The notes under the pieces: generated by a model | What the model was told of the DNA's origin: nothing | Database searches by the model: none | Seen by the model: only the letters and a program-made list of their open reading frames with translations | Assembly: GCA_031553935.1 (NCBI GenBank) | Contig: JAVBKS010000009.1 | Span: 1-64,000, forward strand | DNA: 64,000 bases | Direction of reading: 5' to 3' | From: JAISDD01 sp031553935 | Lineage (GTDB): Bacteria > Bacillota > Syntrophomonadia > Syntrophomonadales > Syntrophomonadaceae | Shown: one piece after another, positions 33,431 through 43,091 of the stretch | Layout of the letters: the number at the start of each line of letters is the position of its first letter | How positions within the stretch are numbered: position 1 is the stretch's first letter | Program-made: the position numbers and the translations under genes

Positions 33431-35380
33431 ATGTCAATAAAAAAACAACTATTGTTTGCGCTATTATCCTTTGCTTTGATCCCAATAGTATTGGCTAATA
33501 TCGTTTCTTACGTTTTTATTAACCGAGATCTAGGTTCGGTCGAAAAAGAGCAAGCAAATTTCTCCATATCTACAGCGCTAAATTGTTTTGATTATGTGGG
33601 CAATAACATCCAGTCTAATGTTCAAACTTATGCTTTTTGGACATCCATGTACGAGTCATTACGCTACCAGCAAAATACCGAGGAAATGCAAGAAGAGCTG
33701 AATATTGCATTTAATGATTATCAATTGGAATTCGAGCTGGTATGCGATAAGAATGGAAAAATTCTATGGCGCTATGGCAATACTGAGGAGTTTGCGGATA
33801 ACATTTCTGATCATCCAGTATTAAACAGGTTGAAAAGTGGAGAAAAATCTTTCCATGGAATCTATAACTTCAAACAAGGTATCGCTAATGTCGGATGCGC
33901 ACAGATTTTATTGAGCGGAGGAGAAGGTCAAGGTGACTATTATCTGATTATGGGAGATCTTATTGATCAGGAATATTTAGCTAAAGTAACCGGCCTATGT
34001 GGGTCAGAAATTGTATTATTTGATACTAATAAGAAAGTTTTATTTCAGTCACATCCTATTGCCAAGAATGTGCCCTCTGATTTAGAAGATGTAATCAAGT
34101 TCCAAAGCCCAGATAACGGAAAGACTTATCTCACTACCTATAAAGCTTTAATCGACATTAATGGAACAAGCGAGGCAGCCATTATTGCAACTGGAGTAGA
34201 AGCTCAAGCAAGTTCCCAAGCAATTAATAATATGGTCTTGGTTGCTATTGTTGTAGTATTTATTACCCTATTAACAGCCTTAATCGTAGGCTCTATTATG
34301 GCGCAAAGGTTTACCCAACCAATAAGTACATTAACTAAATTGCTTGATTTCGTTGGTAATGGTGACCTAACTCATAATTATCAAAAAACTGAACCTGGCG
34401 AGTTTAATCTGATGATATCTGCCTATAACAGCATGGTAAACAACTTGAAAGGACTAATTATCGGCACCAATTCGAGTGCCAACAAAGTATTAGAGTCTGC
34501 TACCTTTTTGTCTGATAATGCCGACCAATTAACTATATCAAGTTCTGCAATAACTAACAGTATTAGAGATATCAATACTATGACCGAAGACGGACTAAAA
34601 CATGCTGCTAAATCATTGCCCGCAGTACAGAATATCACTAATACCATTGTCGAAGTAACCAACAGTGCACAAGTGGTTTTGAAACTCGCCCAAGATGCAG
34701 AACGCTCTTCGCTTGATGGACTAGAAGTTGTCCAAAACTCAGTCAAGCAGATGAATGAAATCATTAGACACGCGGAATATACAGAATCTGTAATGAATAA
34801 ACTCGGAATCAACTCAGGAAAAATCAGTTCTATAATTGAAACCATTACTGGCATCAGCGAGCAAACCAATTTATTGGCCTTAAATGCTGCAATTGAGGCT
34901 GCCCGTGCCGGCGAATCCGGTCGCGGTTTCGCTGTAGTGGCGGATGAAGTTAGAAAGCTTGCCGAAGAATCAGCAATTGCTGCCACAGAAATAAAAATGT
35001 TAATAACTGAAATCCGCAGCGATATGGAAAAAGCAATTTTATCATTCAATGAGCAGACCCGCGCCATAACTGAGGGAGCAAATCTAGTTAAAGCTTCGGG
35101 ATCTACATTTGAAAAAATCAGAGAAGCATCTCAGGCTGTAGCTGATAATGTTGACACAATATCAAAAGAAACTGAAGAATTATCACAACAAGGTAAAATA
35201 GTTGCTCAGCAAGTAAAATCAACTGCCGAGAGATCTGAACAAACTTATGAGTACAATCTCATGGTTACTAATGCCAGCACTCAGCAAATGGATTCTTTAG
35301 AGCAAGTCCTACATTCAATTCAGGAATTGGAGAAAACCTCTGAAGAATTAACTCAGTTAACTTCTCAATTCAAAATTTAA
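33431..35380 (+). CDS. methyl-accepting chemotaxis protein
   Basis: A 649-residue membrane receptor. Helix 1 is at about residues 8-29, an outer sensor domain follows to about 260, then helix 2 near 265-288, a HAMP domain, and the signalling coiled coil. The sensor has FDYVGNNIQSNVQTYAFWTSMYESLRY, reminiscent of CHASE4-type domains. The hairpin tip has ISEQTNLLALNAAIEAARAGESGRGFAVVADEVRKLAEES, the invariant MCP core (E...N...R). The ligand is unknown. ATG 33431 follows GGAGGCTTAT. It stands alone, without other chemotaxis genes in the window. Confidence 0.94.
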   Translation: MSIKKQLLFALLSFALIPIVLANIVSYVFINRDLGSVEKEQANFSISTALNCFDYVGNNIQSNVQTYAFWTSMYESLRYQQNTEEMQEELNIAFNDYQLEFELVCDKNGKILWRYGNTEEFADNISDHPVLNRLKSGEKSFHGIYNFKQGIANVGCAQILLSGGEGQGDYYLIMGDLIDQEYLAKVTGLCGSEIVLFDTNKKVLFQSHPIAKNVPSDLEDVIKFQSPDNGKTYLTTYKALIDINGTSEAAIIATGVEAQASSQAINNMVLVAIVVVFITLLTALIVGSIMAQRFTQPISTLTKLLDFVGNGDLTHNYQKTEPGEFNLMISAYNSMVNNLKGLIIGTNSSANKVLESATFLSDNADQLTISSSAITNSIRDINTMTEDGLKHAAKSLPAVQNITNTIVEVTNSAQVVLKLAQDAERSSLDGLEVVQNSVKQMNEIIRHAEYTESVMNKLGINSGKISSIIETITGISEQTNLLALNAAIEAARAGESGRGFAVVADEVRKLAEESAIAATEIKMLITEIRSDMEKAILSFNEQTRAITEGANLVKASGSTFEKIREASQAVADNVDTISKETEELSQQGKIVAQQVKSTAERSEQTYEYNLMVTNASTQQMDSLEQVLHSIQELEKTSEELTQLTSQFKI

Positions 35381-35420
35381 ACCAATTTGCCCTAAAAATA
35401 TACCCCTTAACACGGATTAG

Positions 35421-35454
35421 AATCCCTAATGGCCTTCGGAGACCATTAGGGATT
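35421..35454 (+). terminator. 12-bp inverted repeat, possible terminator
   Basis: AATCCCTAATGG pairs perfectly with CCATTAGGGATT around a 10-nt loop, 40 bp after the chemoreceptor stop codon. There is no T tract after it, so factor-independent termination is uncertain. Confidence 0.5.
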
Positions 35455-35483
35455 CATAGCGACCTCTATTTGCGGTCTCTATG
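35455..35483 (+). repeat. second inverted repeat directly after the first
   Basis: CATAG-C-GACC and GGTC-T-CTATG form a 9-bp stem with one mismatch. Its abutment to the preceding hairpin suggests a joint structure. Confidence 0.45.
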
Positions 35484-35670
35484 ACAAATTTATACGTCTA
35501 TATTTCAAACCATGAATAATATGATTGATAATACCACTTAAAGGAGAGGCAGAGACTTTATTCTATTTCCTCGTCACATCAAATAGCACCTCATTGTACC
35601 TTTCGCTTACAAGCTAAAGCACTGATTATTAATTTTTCTAGTTTTTAGACTATATTTGCCATTTTTCTCC

Positions 35671-35699
35671 TTGACATCCAACAAATAGTTGATAACAAT
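35671..35699 (+). promoter_or_regulatory. candidate promoter for the histidine kinase gene
   Basis: A perfect TTGACA at 35671-35676, a 17-bp spacer and AACAAT at 35694-35699 (four of six matches to the -10). It lies 73 bp before the start codon. Confidence 0.45.
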
Positions 35700-35772
35700 A
35701 TATGTATAAGTTATTCAGAGTAAGCTATAGTTCGAAGTCTAACAACTTTTTTGCAAATGAAAGGTGATAATT

Positions 35773-36471
35773 ATGGGAATTGAACCTGAAGTTTTTTACG
35801 CAGCAATACATGATATCAAAACTCCCTTATTCACTATAGACGTTATTTTTCAAATGCTGGAGATGAAACAAAATGATATGATCGAAAGTGGGATTATGAC
35901 TGCGGAATTCTTTGAAGATTATTTGTATACCGGAAAAAACAATTGCCGGCTTATAGCGCAAATCATTGAAAACATGCACGATGTTTTCATGATCGGCAAT
36001 GACAAAATCTCTTTTAGACGGGCTTCATGTGATTTGCGAATGCTCATTTCCGAAGTAGCTGATGTATTTAATTTCTATATGCTGAGCAAAGAAATCAGTT
36101 TTAATACCATTATAAATGGACAAGACTTTCTTGTAGATTGTGATGGAATTAAAATGAAGCGAATTCTAATTAACTTGCTCGAGAATGCTATTAAATACAC
36201 TGAATTAAAAAGAACTTCTCCCAAAACAATTATTTTAGAATTATTTGAGAATGAAGATCATATAATCATAGCAGTAAAAGATAATGGCATTGGACTCGAC
36301 AGCTCGAATGAGCTCAAACTAAGTTTTGAGGATAAAAACCGCAGTTTTTCGGACTGGGGCATCGGTCTATCCTTAGTAAACAATATATGTAATGCCATGA
36401 ATGCTGAATTGATCATTGGTAATAATGAACCCGAAGGAACTAAGGTCGAAATAATTTTACCCCGCAAATAG
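35773..36471 (+). CDS. small soluble histidine kinase
   Basis: A 232-residue cytosolic kinase core. The phospho-acceptor box is AAIHDIKTPLFTID near residue 12. The N box is LINLLENAIKYTE near 140, the G1 box DNGIGLDSS near 178 and the G2 box WGIGLSLVNN near 200. It has no membrane helix, PAS or HAMP domain; the His box is almost at the N-terminus. A partner must supply the sensing. No response regulator is adjacent. ATG 35773 follows AAAGGTGATAATT. Confidence 0.88.
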   Translation: MGIEPEVFYAAIHDIKTPLFTIDVIFQMLEMKQNDMIESGIMTAEFFEDYLYTGKNNCRLIAQIIENMHDVFMIGNDKISFRRASCDLRMLISEVADVFNFYMLSKEISFNTIINGQDFLVDCDGIKMKRILINLLENAIKYTELKRTSPKTIILELFENEDHIIIAVKDNGIGLDSSNELKLSFEDKNRSFSDWGIGLSLVNNICNAMNAELIIGNNEPEGTKVEIILPRK

Positions 36472-36704
36472 CATGCAGTCAGCTTTTGTCTAATTTTTGT
36501 ACGGCTGTTATTGCTCAAAGCACTCTTAAAGAGGGCTTTGTATGTTTGCGGGGTATTTTAATGTAGATAACCATTTTCAGGCATACCTACTTCTCATTTC
36601 TCCTGCATTTTTATATGATCATCCCTATTTTTAGACAAATTTTTGAAGAATACGAGCTTGATTACTATATTTATATAATGTAATATTTATAAATAGTAAC
36701 TATC

Positions 36705-37178
36705 TTGCGGGTGGTGAGAGCAATCGAGAGAGAACAGTTAATACAAAACATGTTCACCAAACTATTTCCAACCATGAAAACCCTATTTAAAGCATTTGGG
36801 AATGTTTTTTCATCCAGTAATATTTCTAGGCTTAATTTTTCTTTGTTAAATCACATCAATAACTGCAGCAATACAATGAGTTATTATAGTGAAATAATGC
36901 AGCTGCCGCGTTCAAATTTAACTCTGATAGCGGATAAATTGATTAAAAAAGGTCTGGTTGAGCGTCATGATGATTCAAGTGATCGGCGAGTAGTAATTCT
37001 TAAAATTACCCCCCAAGGCGAAAGCTATCTACAAGAGATAAAGTTATTAATACGAAACGAATTTGCGAAAAAGATGAGCACCGTATCAGATGAAGATATA
37101 AGTCGCTTTAATCAATTGATTGAAGAAATGGAGATAATAATAAGAAAAATATATGACGCTGATCAAGGAGAAGTATAA
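36705..37178 (+). CDS. MarR-family transcriptional regulator
   Basis: A protein of up to 157 residues with a winged-helix domain: NTMSYYSEIMQLPRSNLTLI is the helix-turn-helix and LIKKGLVERHDDSSDRRVVI the wing with the DxRxxx signature; SYLQEIKLLIRNEF begins the dimer helix. It overlaps the HlyD gene (TAATG) and most likely controls the exporter operon behind it. The start is uncertain: TTG 36705 and GTGs at 36711 and 36714 are all in frame, with only a weak GGGTGG upstream. Confidence 0.88.
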   Translation: MRVVRAIEREQLIQNMFTKLFPTMKTLFKAFGNVFSSSNISRLNFSLLNHINNCSNTMSYYSEIMQLPRSNLTLIADKLIKKGLVERHDDSSDRRVVILKITPQGESYLQEIKLLIRNEFAKKMSTVSDEDISRFNQLIEEMEIIIRKIYDADQGEV

Positions 37179-37870
37179 TGCGAAGGAAAATTCTCGTTTC
37201 CGTATTGTTAATATTTATCCTCCTCGGGGGAGGTTTTGGCTACTATTACTATTATACGAGCACAAATTTCATAAAAACTGAAAATGCTGCCATTGCAGCA
37301 GATATGGTCACCCTAACCCCAATAATTTCCGGTAATCTGCTAATCTGGGATGTTAAGGAAGGCGATCAGGTCAGCAAAGGCCAGTTGCTCGGGCGGCAAG
37401 ACACCGGTGCATTGCTTTCTAGCAGTGATATCAACTTAAAGACATTAAACAATTCAGCCGACGCCTTAATGAACAAAGCTGATATCAAGGCTCCTATAAA
37501 CGGTCAGATTGTTAAATCATATGTAATCCCTGGTCAGCCGTTGGCTCCCGGCATGGAAATAGCGGTAATAGCTGATATTAATAAATCTTATGTTTTGGCT
37601 AATATTGAGGAAACCTACATTTTCAAAGTTAAAAATGGGCAAAAAGTTGATTTGTTGGTTGATGCTTACCCTAATAAGCATTTCACTGGCGAAGTAAAAA
37701 GTATAGGCCAGGCCTCTCAAAGCGCCTTCAATACTATGCCTTCTTTAAATACCAGCGGAACTTTCAGTAAAACCACGCAATTGATACCGGTAAAAATTCA
37801 ACTAAATAACGATGAGAATCTCCCTATGCTCTTAGGGATGAATGTCACCGTTAAGATTCACATTAAGTAG
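37178..37870 (+). CDS. HlyD/EmrA-family membrane-fusion protein with a very short hairpin
   Basis: A 230-residue protein with an N-terminal membrane helix (about 5-27), the first half of a lipoyl domain (ISGNLLIWDVKEGDQVSKGQLLG), only about 20 residues where EmrA has its long coiled coil, the second lipoyl half (DIKAPINGQIVKSYVIPGQ) and a beta-barrel domain (YVLANIEETYIFKVKNGQKV). Such adaptors normally bridge to an outer-membrane channel; the lost hairpin suits a single-membrane cell. It overlaps the MarR gene and precedes a two-subunit ABC exporter. Confidence 0.88.
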   Translation: MRRKILVSVLLIFILLGGGFGYYYYYTSTNFIKTENAAIAADMVTLTPIISGNLLIWDVKEGDQVSKGQLLGRQDTGALLSSSDINLKTLNNSADALMNKADIKAPINGQIVKSYVIPGQPLAPGMEIAVIADINKSYVLANIEETYIFKVKNGQKVDLLVDAYPNKHFTGEVKSIGQASQSAFNTMPSLNTSGTFSKTTQLIPVKIQLNNDENLPMLLGMNVTVKIHIK

Positions 37871-37882
37871 GAGGATGATGTT

Positions 37883-37966
37883 GTGAATTTTTCCATGAGG
37901 GTACTTGTAATTTCAATGCTTCTATTAGGCATGCTGGGTTGAAGCCGAGCAAGCTTAAACATCTAG
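37883..37966 (+). pseudogene. short lipoprotein-like frame interrupted by TGA at the lipobox
   Basis: GTG at 37883, following the AGGAGG that overlaps the HlyD stop, opens a frame reading VNFSMRVLVISMLLLGMLG, a good lipoprotein signal. The next codon, where Cys is expected, is TGA (37940-37942). Seven codons later TAG ends it. I take it as a decayed lipoprotein gene start whose Cys codon mutated. A weak hairpin downstream resembles a SECIS position (see findings), so Sec cannot be wholly excluded. Confidence 0.4.
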
Positions 37967-37993
37967 TTTATTTAGATCATTACAGGTGATTTT

Positions 37994-39721
37994 ATGCTGA
38001 CTTTGTTAAAATATATTAAGCCATTTCGAATGCTCATTATTCTTGGAATTGTAGCTATGTTTGGTCAAGCCATGGCTGAATTATATTTGCCCACTATTAT
38101 GTCAGATATTGTCAACAATGGTATGATGAGAGGCAATTCCTCTTATGTACTAACTAAAGGTACTTTCATGCTGCTTGTAGCTTTATCCAGCGGACTACTT
38201 GCCGTAGCGGGGAGTTTTTTGTCAGCTAAGATTGCACTTGGGCTGGGCAGTTATGTGCGCGATCTGCTGTTTACAAAAATTGAGAGCTTTTCCCTTGACG
38301 AGTTTGACAGAATCGGAACGGCTTCATTAATTACCAGAACTACGAATGATATTACTCAGATCCAAATGGTAGTTGTAATGATGTTTCGTTTTATTATCTA
38401 TGCCCCCATAATGTGTGTTGGGGGTATAATAATGGCCTTATCCAAAGATAAACAATTAACGATACTGCTTGTGATAATATTGCCTCTGATGTTCTTAACT
38501 ATAAGTAGTATTGCTACATTTTTAATGCCTTTATTTAGGCAAATGCAGACAAAAGTTGATAAACTCAACCTGGTAATGCGAGAAAACCTCACTGGAATAA
38601 GAGTAATTAGGGCTTTCAATCGCATTAATTACGAAAGCGAACGTTTCGAAAAATCTAACCGGGAATTAGCCGATATATCAATTAGAGCTAATAAGATCCT
38701 TGCCCTTCTGCAGCCGGTGATGGTCATGTTCTTAAACATAACCTCGATATTAATTATTTGGTATGGTGGCATTCGCATCGGCCAAAACAATCTTGACATC
38801 GGCGATATGATGGCATTCATGCAGTATTCCATGCAAATAATGTTTTCGATTATCATGGTCTCAATAATGTTCATTATGATACCCAGGGCTCAAGCATCCG
38901 CGATTCGAGTTAATGAAGTTCTGGAAATGGAGCCAGAAATAAATGACCCTGCTAATCCGGCAAAGACTACTTCATTGCGCGGCTATATCGAATTTAAGGA
39001 TGTTACCTTTAGTTACCCCGGGGCCGAACAACCGGCTCTAAAAAATATCAGCTTTACAGCAAACCCCAATGAAACTGTGGCTATTATCGGCGGAACCGGT
39101 TCCGGAAAAACTACTCTTCTCAATCTGATTATGCGCTATTATGATGTTAATCAAGGCTGCATATTAGCAGACGGTATCGATGTCAGACATTTCAAGCAAG
39201 CTGATCTGCGAGCAAAAATCGGCTTTGTTCCCCAGCAGGCTATCCTATTTTCAGGCACAGTTTCCGAGAATATACGCTACGGAAAAAACAATGCCAGCGA
39301 TGAAGAGGTAACCCAAGCAGCTGCCATTGCCCAAGCTATTGGCTTTATATCCCATATGCCGGAAGGATTTAATAGTTTTATTTCCCAAGGCGGCACCAAT
39401 ATTTCCGGTGGCCAGAAACAGCGCCTATCAATTGCTAGAGCTCTGGTACGCAAGCCCGAGATATACTTGTTTGATGACAGTTTTTCGGCCTTAGATTATA
39501 AAACTGATGCTCTGCTAAGAAAAGCTCTGCAAACAGAAATCAGGGATGCAACTATGATAATTGTTGCCCAACGGGTGAGTACTATCATGGATGCTGACAG
39601 AATTATCGTATTAGATAAAGGCGAAATAATTGCTATTGACAGTCATCGCAACTTATTAAGAGAATGCGAAATATATCGGGAAATTGTTTCTTCTCAATTG
39701 AACGAGGAGGAAATCGCATGA
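37994..39721 (+). CDS. ABC exporter, membrane-ATPase fusion subunit 1
   Basis: A 575-residue half-transporter: six helices in the first 310 residues and a nucleotide-binding domain at the C-terminus. Walker A is IIGGTGSGKTTLLN near 362, the signature NISGGQKQRLSIARAL near 470 and Walker B EIYLFDDSFSALDY near 495. After Walker B the residue is Asp (FDDS) in place of the catalytic Glu, as in the degenerate site of heterodimeric exporters. It overlaps the next gene by 4 nt. Substrate is unknown; with MarR and HlyD a multidrug or peptide role is likely. Confidence 0.92.
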   Translation: MLTLLKYIKPFRMLIILGIVAMFGQAMAELYLPTIMSDIVNNGMMRGNSSYVLTKGTFMLLVALSSGLLAVAGSFLSAKIALGLGSYVRDLLFTKIESFSLDEFDRIGTASLITRTTNDITQIQMVVVMMFRFIIYAPIMCVGGIIMALSKDKQLTILLVIILPLMFLTISSIATFLMPLFRQMQTKVDKLNLVMRENLTGIRVIRAFNRINYESERFEKSNRELADISIRANKILALLQPVMVMFLNITSILIIWYGGIRIGQNNLDIGDMMAFMQYSMQIMFSIIMVSIMFIMIPRAQASAIRVNEVLEMEPEINDPANPAKTTSLRGYIEFKDVTFSYPGAEQPALKNISFTANPNETVAIIGGTGSGKTTLLNLIMRYYDVNQGCILADGIDVRHFKQADLRAKIGFVPQQAILFSGTVSENIRYGKNNASDEEVTQAAAIAQAIGFISHMPEGFNSFISQGGTNISGGQKQRLSIARALVRKPEIYLFDDSFSALDYKTDALLRKALQTEIRDATMIIVAQRVSTIMDADRIIVLDKGEIIAIDSHRNLLRECEIYREIVSSQLNEEEIA

Positions 39722-41661
39722 GCGCTTCAAATAACAGTAGTTCAAATAAGCCTAACCAGGCGGTTCAGAATCGAGGCCCAGGCCGAAGAATGCAAGGCTT
39801 GGTTGCGCCTACTGAAAAACCGCGTGATTTCAAAAGAACCATAATTCGGTTAGCCACATACTTATTGCCCTATAAAACCAGGTTCATAGTAGTAATGTTC
39901 TTGGCTATCGCCAGTACTGGATTCTCTATTATTGGACCAAAAGTATTGGGGCTGGCGACAACAAAGCTAGGCGAAGGTATCCTGGCCAAATATCAATATT
40001 TTTTGCAGCTGCAATATGCCATCAGCAATAATTTGCCCTTAGCAACAATAAACCGGCTTAAACATACCCCTATCCCAGGTTTTGATTTCGCTTATATCGG
40101 CAAAATTCTGCTTATAATGGGTAGCCTTTATGTTATCAGTGCTCTATGCAGCTATACTATGTCATACCTAATGGCTGGAGTAGCTCAAAATACTGTATAT
40201 GATCTGCGAAACCAAATGAAAGCAAAATTCGATAGGCTTCCGCTGAAATACTTTGATAGCCGTCCTCACGGTGAGCTTCTGAGCAGGGTTACTAATGATC
40301 TTGATAATATTGCAACCACACTGCAACAAAGCTTAACCCAGTTAATCACCTCGGTAATCAGTATTATCGGCGTGCTTTGCATGATGTTTTCCATCAGCTT
40401 TTTGCTCAGTCTCATTGCTTTAGTTACTCTGCCAGTCTGTATGTTAGTTACAATGAAGATTGCCAAGTACTCCCAGAGATACTTTGCTCGTCAGCAAAAA
40501 CATTTGGGAGAGCTTAACGGACATGTTGAAGAAATGATTACCGGCCACAAAATTATTAAGGCCTTTGGCAAAGAAGATGATTCCATCCGTATCTTCCGTG
40601 AATCTAATAACAAGCTCTACGATGCCGGCTGGAAAGCCCAATTTGTTTCGGGTATTATTTTCCCAGCAATTGCTTTCATAAATAACATCGGCTATGTGCT
40701 GGTATGTATATTCGGTGGACTTATGGTTGCCCAGAGAACTTTGGATATTGGTGATATTCAAGCCTTCATCCAATATATGCGCAATTTCTCAATGCCAATA
40801 ACTCAAACCGCCAATATAGCAAATGTAATTCAATCAGCTATTGCCTCCGCTGAGAGGGTTTTCGAAGTCTTAGATGAAGATGAGGAGGTAGCTGAAAATC
40901 ATAATCCTCTTATGCTTCAGGATCCTAAAGGCAATGTTGAGTTTAACCATTTGTATTTCTCCTATAACCCGGAAAGTCCTCTTATCGAGAATCTCAATAT
41001 TGATGTCAAGTCCGGCCAAATGGTAGCAATCGTAGGGCCTACCGGCGCCGGTAAAACTACCTTAGTAAACCTATTAATGCGCTTTTACGAACTAGATGGA
41101 GGTTACATTTCAATCGATGGAGTCAAGACAACAGATATATCCCGCAGCAACCTCCGCCAGCTCTTCGGCATGGTTCTGCAAGATACCTGGTTATTTAATG
41201 GAACTATTAAAGATAACATTGCGTATGGCAGGGTTGGCGCCAGTGATGAAGATATCTATCAAGCTGCTAAGGCCGCCCATGCAGATCATTTTATCCGAAC
41301 ACTTCCCCATGGTTATAACACTGTACTAAATGAAGAAGCTTCCAATATCTCGCAAGGACAAAAACAGCTCTTAACCATTGCCCGCGCGATCTTAGCAGAT
41401 CCGCCCATACTCATTCTTGATGAGGCAACCAGCAATGTTGACACTCGTACGGAGGTCCTCATCCAAAAAGCAATGGCTAATTTAATGAAAGACCGCACCA
41501 CGTTCATCATTGCTCATCGTCTATCGACTATAAAGAATGCTGATTCTATCCTAGTAATGAATCAAGGCAAAATTATCGAACAGGGCAATCATCAAGAACT
41601 GTTGGCTGCTCAAGGGTTTTATGCCGATTTATACAATAGTCAGTTCGAACAACCGGCTTAA
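39718..41661 (+). CDS. ABC exporter, membrane-ATPase fusion subunit 2
   Basis: A 647-residue partner of the preceding subunit. A Ser/Asn-rich cytosolic start of about 35 residues precedes six helices, and the ATPase domain has Walker A IVGPTGAGKTTLVN near 435, NISQGQKQLLTIARAI near 545 and Walker B LILDEATSNVDTRTE with the catalytic Glu intact. The signature motif is SQGQ, not SGGQ. So each half contributes one altered element, the usual sign of an asymmetric heterodimer. ATG 39718 overlaps the previous stop (ATGA) and has GAGGAGG upstream. An insert of about 45 residues between helices 1 and 2 (EGILAKYQYFLQ...) is longer than usual. Confidence 0.92.
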   Translation: MSASNNSSSNKPNQAVQNRGPGRRMQGLVAPTEKPRDFKRTIIRLATYLLPYKTRFIVVMFLAIASTGFSIIGPKVLGLATTKLGEGILAKYQYFLQLQYAISNNLPLATINRLKHTPIPGFDFAYIGKILLIMGSLYVISALCSYTMSYLMAGVAQNTVYDLRNQMKAKFDRLPLKYFDSRPHGELLSRVTNDLDNIATTLQQSLTQLITSVISIIGVLCMMFSISFLLSLIALVTLPVCMLVTMKIAKYSQRYFARQQKHLGELNGHVEEMITGHKIIKAFGKEDDSIRIFRESNNKLYDAGWKAQFVSGIIFPAIAFINNIGYVLVCIFGGLMVAQRTLDIGDIQAFIQYMRNFSMPITQTANIANVIQSAIASAERVFEVLDEDEEVAENHNPLMLQDPKGNVEFNHLYFSYNPESPLIENLNIDVKSGQMVAIVGPTGAGKTTLVNLLMRFYELDGGYISIDGVKTTDISRSNLRQLFGMVLQDTWLFNGTIKDNIAYGRVGASDEDIYQAAKAAHADHFIRTLPHGYNTVLNEEASNISQGQKQLLTIARAILADPPILILDEATSNVDTRTEVLIQKAMANLMKDRTTFIIAHRLSTIKNADSILVMNQGKIIEQGNHQELLAAQGFYADLYNSQFEQPA

Positions 41662-41768
41662 AGAATACAAGATTCTTTATCCGCATTAGCATTACTAACT
41701 ACTTCATTTTATGTATAATCTAAGTAGCGCTTAGTTGACGGCGCTAATCATTGACCGGGAGATAACGA

Positions 41769-43091
41769 ATGCGCAAACACCTAAAGTGGCTAAATGAGCA
41801 AATCGACCTCTGGGAACAAAAATCACTGATCGACAATTCTACCGCGCAAGCAATCAGACATTTATATGAATATGAACATTCCTCCTCAAACAAAGTGTTT
41901 CTAATGATTTTTGCAATTATTGGTGCCCTGCTAATTGGTGGCGGAATTATTCTTCTGCTGGCAAAAAATTGGGATATGCTTTCTAAAACTACAAGGACCT
42001 TAATCGCTTTTACGCCTATGATCATTGCCCAGATCTTAGCTTTATTCTTAATATTAAAACGAAGCCCTTCCCTTACCGCCAGCGAGAGTTTAGCTACTTT
42101 CTGGTCCTTAGCTCTGGGTGCTTGTTTGGCAATGATTTCGCAAATCTATCATCTCAGTGGACCATTAGATAATTTCGTCTTAAGCTGGATGCTATTACTT
42201 CTTCCTATTTGCTACTTATTAAACGCCGCTATGCCCACAATTTTTTACTATATTGGCATAACCATTTGGCTGGGCGATTCCGCCCACAGCTTTGATGTTA
42301 TTTACTTCTGGTTGCTATTTGCATTAGGGCTGCCGCAGGTATTTAGAATTCTTAAGCATAAACAAAATGAGATCATAGCCAAGTGGATCTCATTGGCAGT
42401 GCTTACCCTATTTATCATCGACTTTGGTCTTAGCATAGGCAATCTATTCGCCATCGACGGTTTTTGGAAACTTAGTTTCTCTTTACTCTTTGCCGCTTTC
42501 TATTTTGCCGGCTATTACTACCGAAAATCTGCTTTGGCAGTAATCCCCAGTCCTCTAGAAATAGCAGCATTTGCCGGTACTTATACGATATTTTATTTGT
42601 CTTCTTTTAACTATGCCTGGTCAAATTCTGCTCTCACATTCGCTAGCATTCCCATCAACTTTAATGATGGATTTCCCGTGGAGTGGATAAACCTATTTCT
42701 GCTGATAATGCTCCTAATAGTTATTGGAATCGCGTTTTTCAAAAAATCCCCTAAGGTAAGTGCGCTTGACTGCTGGTTTTTCTTTGCTCCCCTACTGCAA
42801 ATGCTGCTGTTATTTTTGGATAAACTACCTGTTGACAGCGTGTTGTTAGTACTAGCTGCCAATTTGTATATTCTGCTATTCAGTGTCATGATACTCTGGC
42901 AAGGAGCAAAAAACAGCCAATTATCGACCATGAATTTAGGTTCAATTTCACTATTCATTTTGATACTTACCCGCTTTTTAGATTCGGATCTAAGCTTCAC
43001 TGCCCGCGGTATTGCTTTCATTATCATAGGAACACTTTTCTTAATATCTAATCTGCTAATTAGAAAAAGGATCAAAGGAGAGGAAAATTGA
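41769..43091 (+). CDS. DUF2157 multi-pass membrane protein
   Basis: A 440-residue protein. A soluble N-terminus (WLNEQIDLWEQKSLIDNSTA) typical of DUF2157 is followed by about 12 hydrophobic helices; IGALLIGGGIILLLAKNWD is the family hallmark. Function of the family is unknown. It overlaps by 4 nt with a GDYXXLXY protein gene, an arrangement seen in many bacteria, so the two products probably act together in the membrane. Confidence 0.88.
   Translation: MRKHLKWLNEQIDLWEQKSLIDNSTAQAIRHLYEYEHSSSNKVFLMIFAIIGALLIGGGIILLLAKNWDMLSKTTRTLIAFTPMIIAQILALFLILKRSPSLTASESLATFWSLALGACLAMISQIYHLSGPLDNFVLSWMLLLLPICYLLNAAMPTIFYYIGITIWLGDSAHSFDVIYFWLLFALGLPQVFRILKHKQNEIIAKWISLAVLTLFIIDFGLSIGNLFAIDGFWKLSFSLLFAAFYFAGYYYRKSALAVIPSPLEIAAFAGTYTIFYLSSFNYAWSNSALTFASIPINFNDGFPVEWINLFLLIMLLIVIGIAFFKKSPKVSALDCWFFFAPLLQMLLLFLDKLPVDSVLLVLAANLYILLFSVMILWQGAKNSQLSTMNLGSISLFILILTRFLDSDLSFTARGIAFIIIGTLFLISNLLIRKRIKGEEN

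Larger units (their letters stand above)
35381..35772. other. 392-bp intergenic region with two hairpins and a candidate promoter
   Basis: Between the chemoreceptor and histidine kinase genes, both on the plus strand. It contains two adjacent inverted repeats at 35421-35483 and a promoter-like pair at 35671-35699, listed separately. No gene is seen. Confidence 0.5.
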
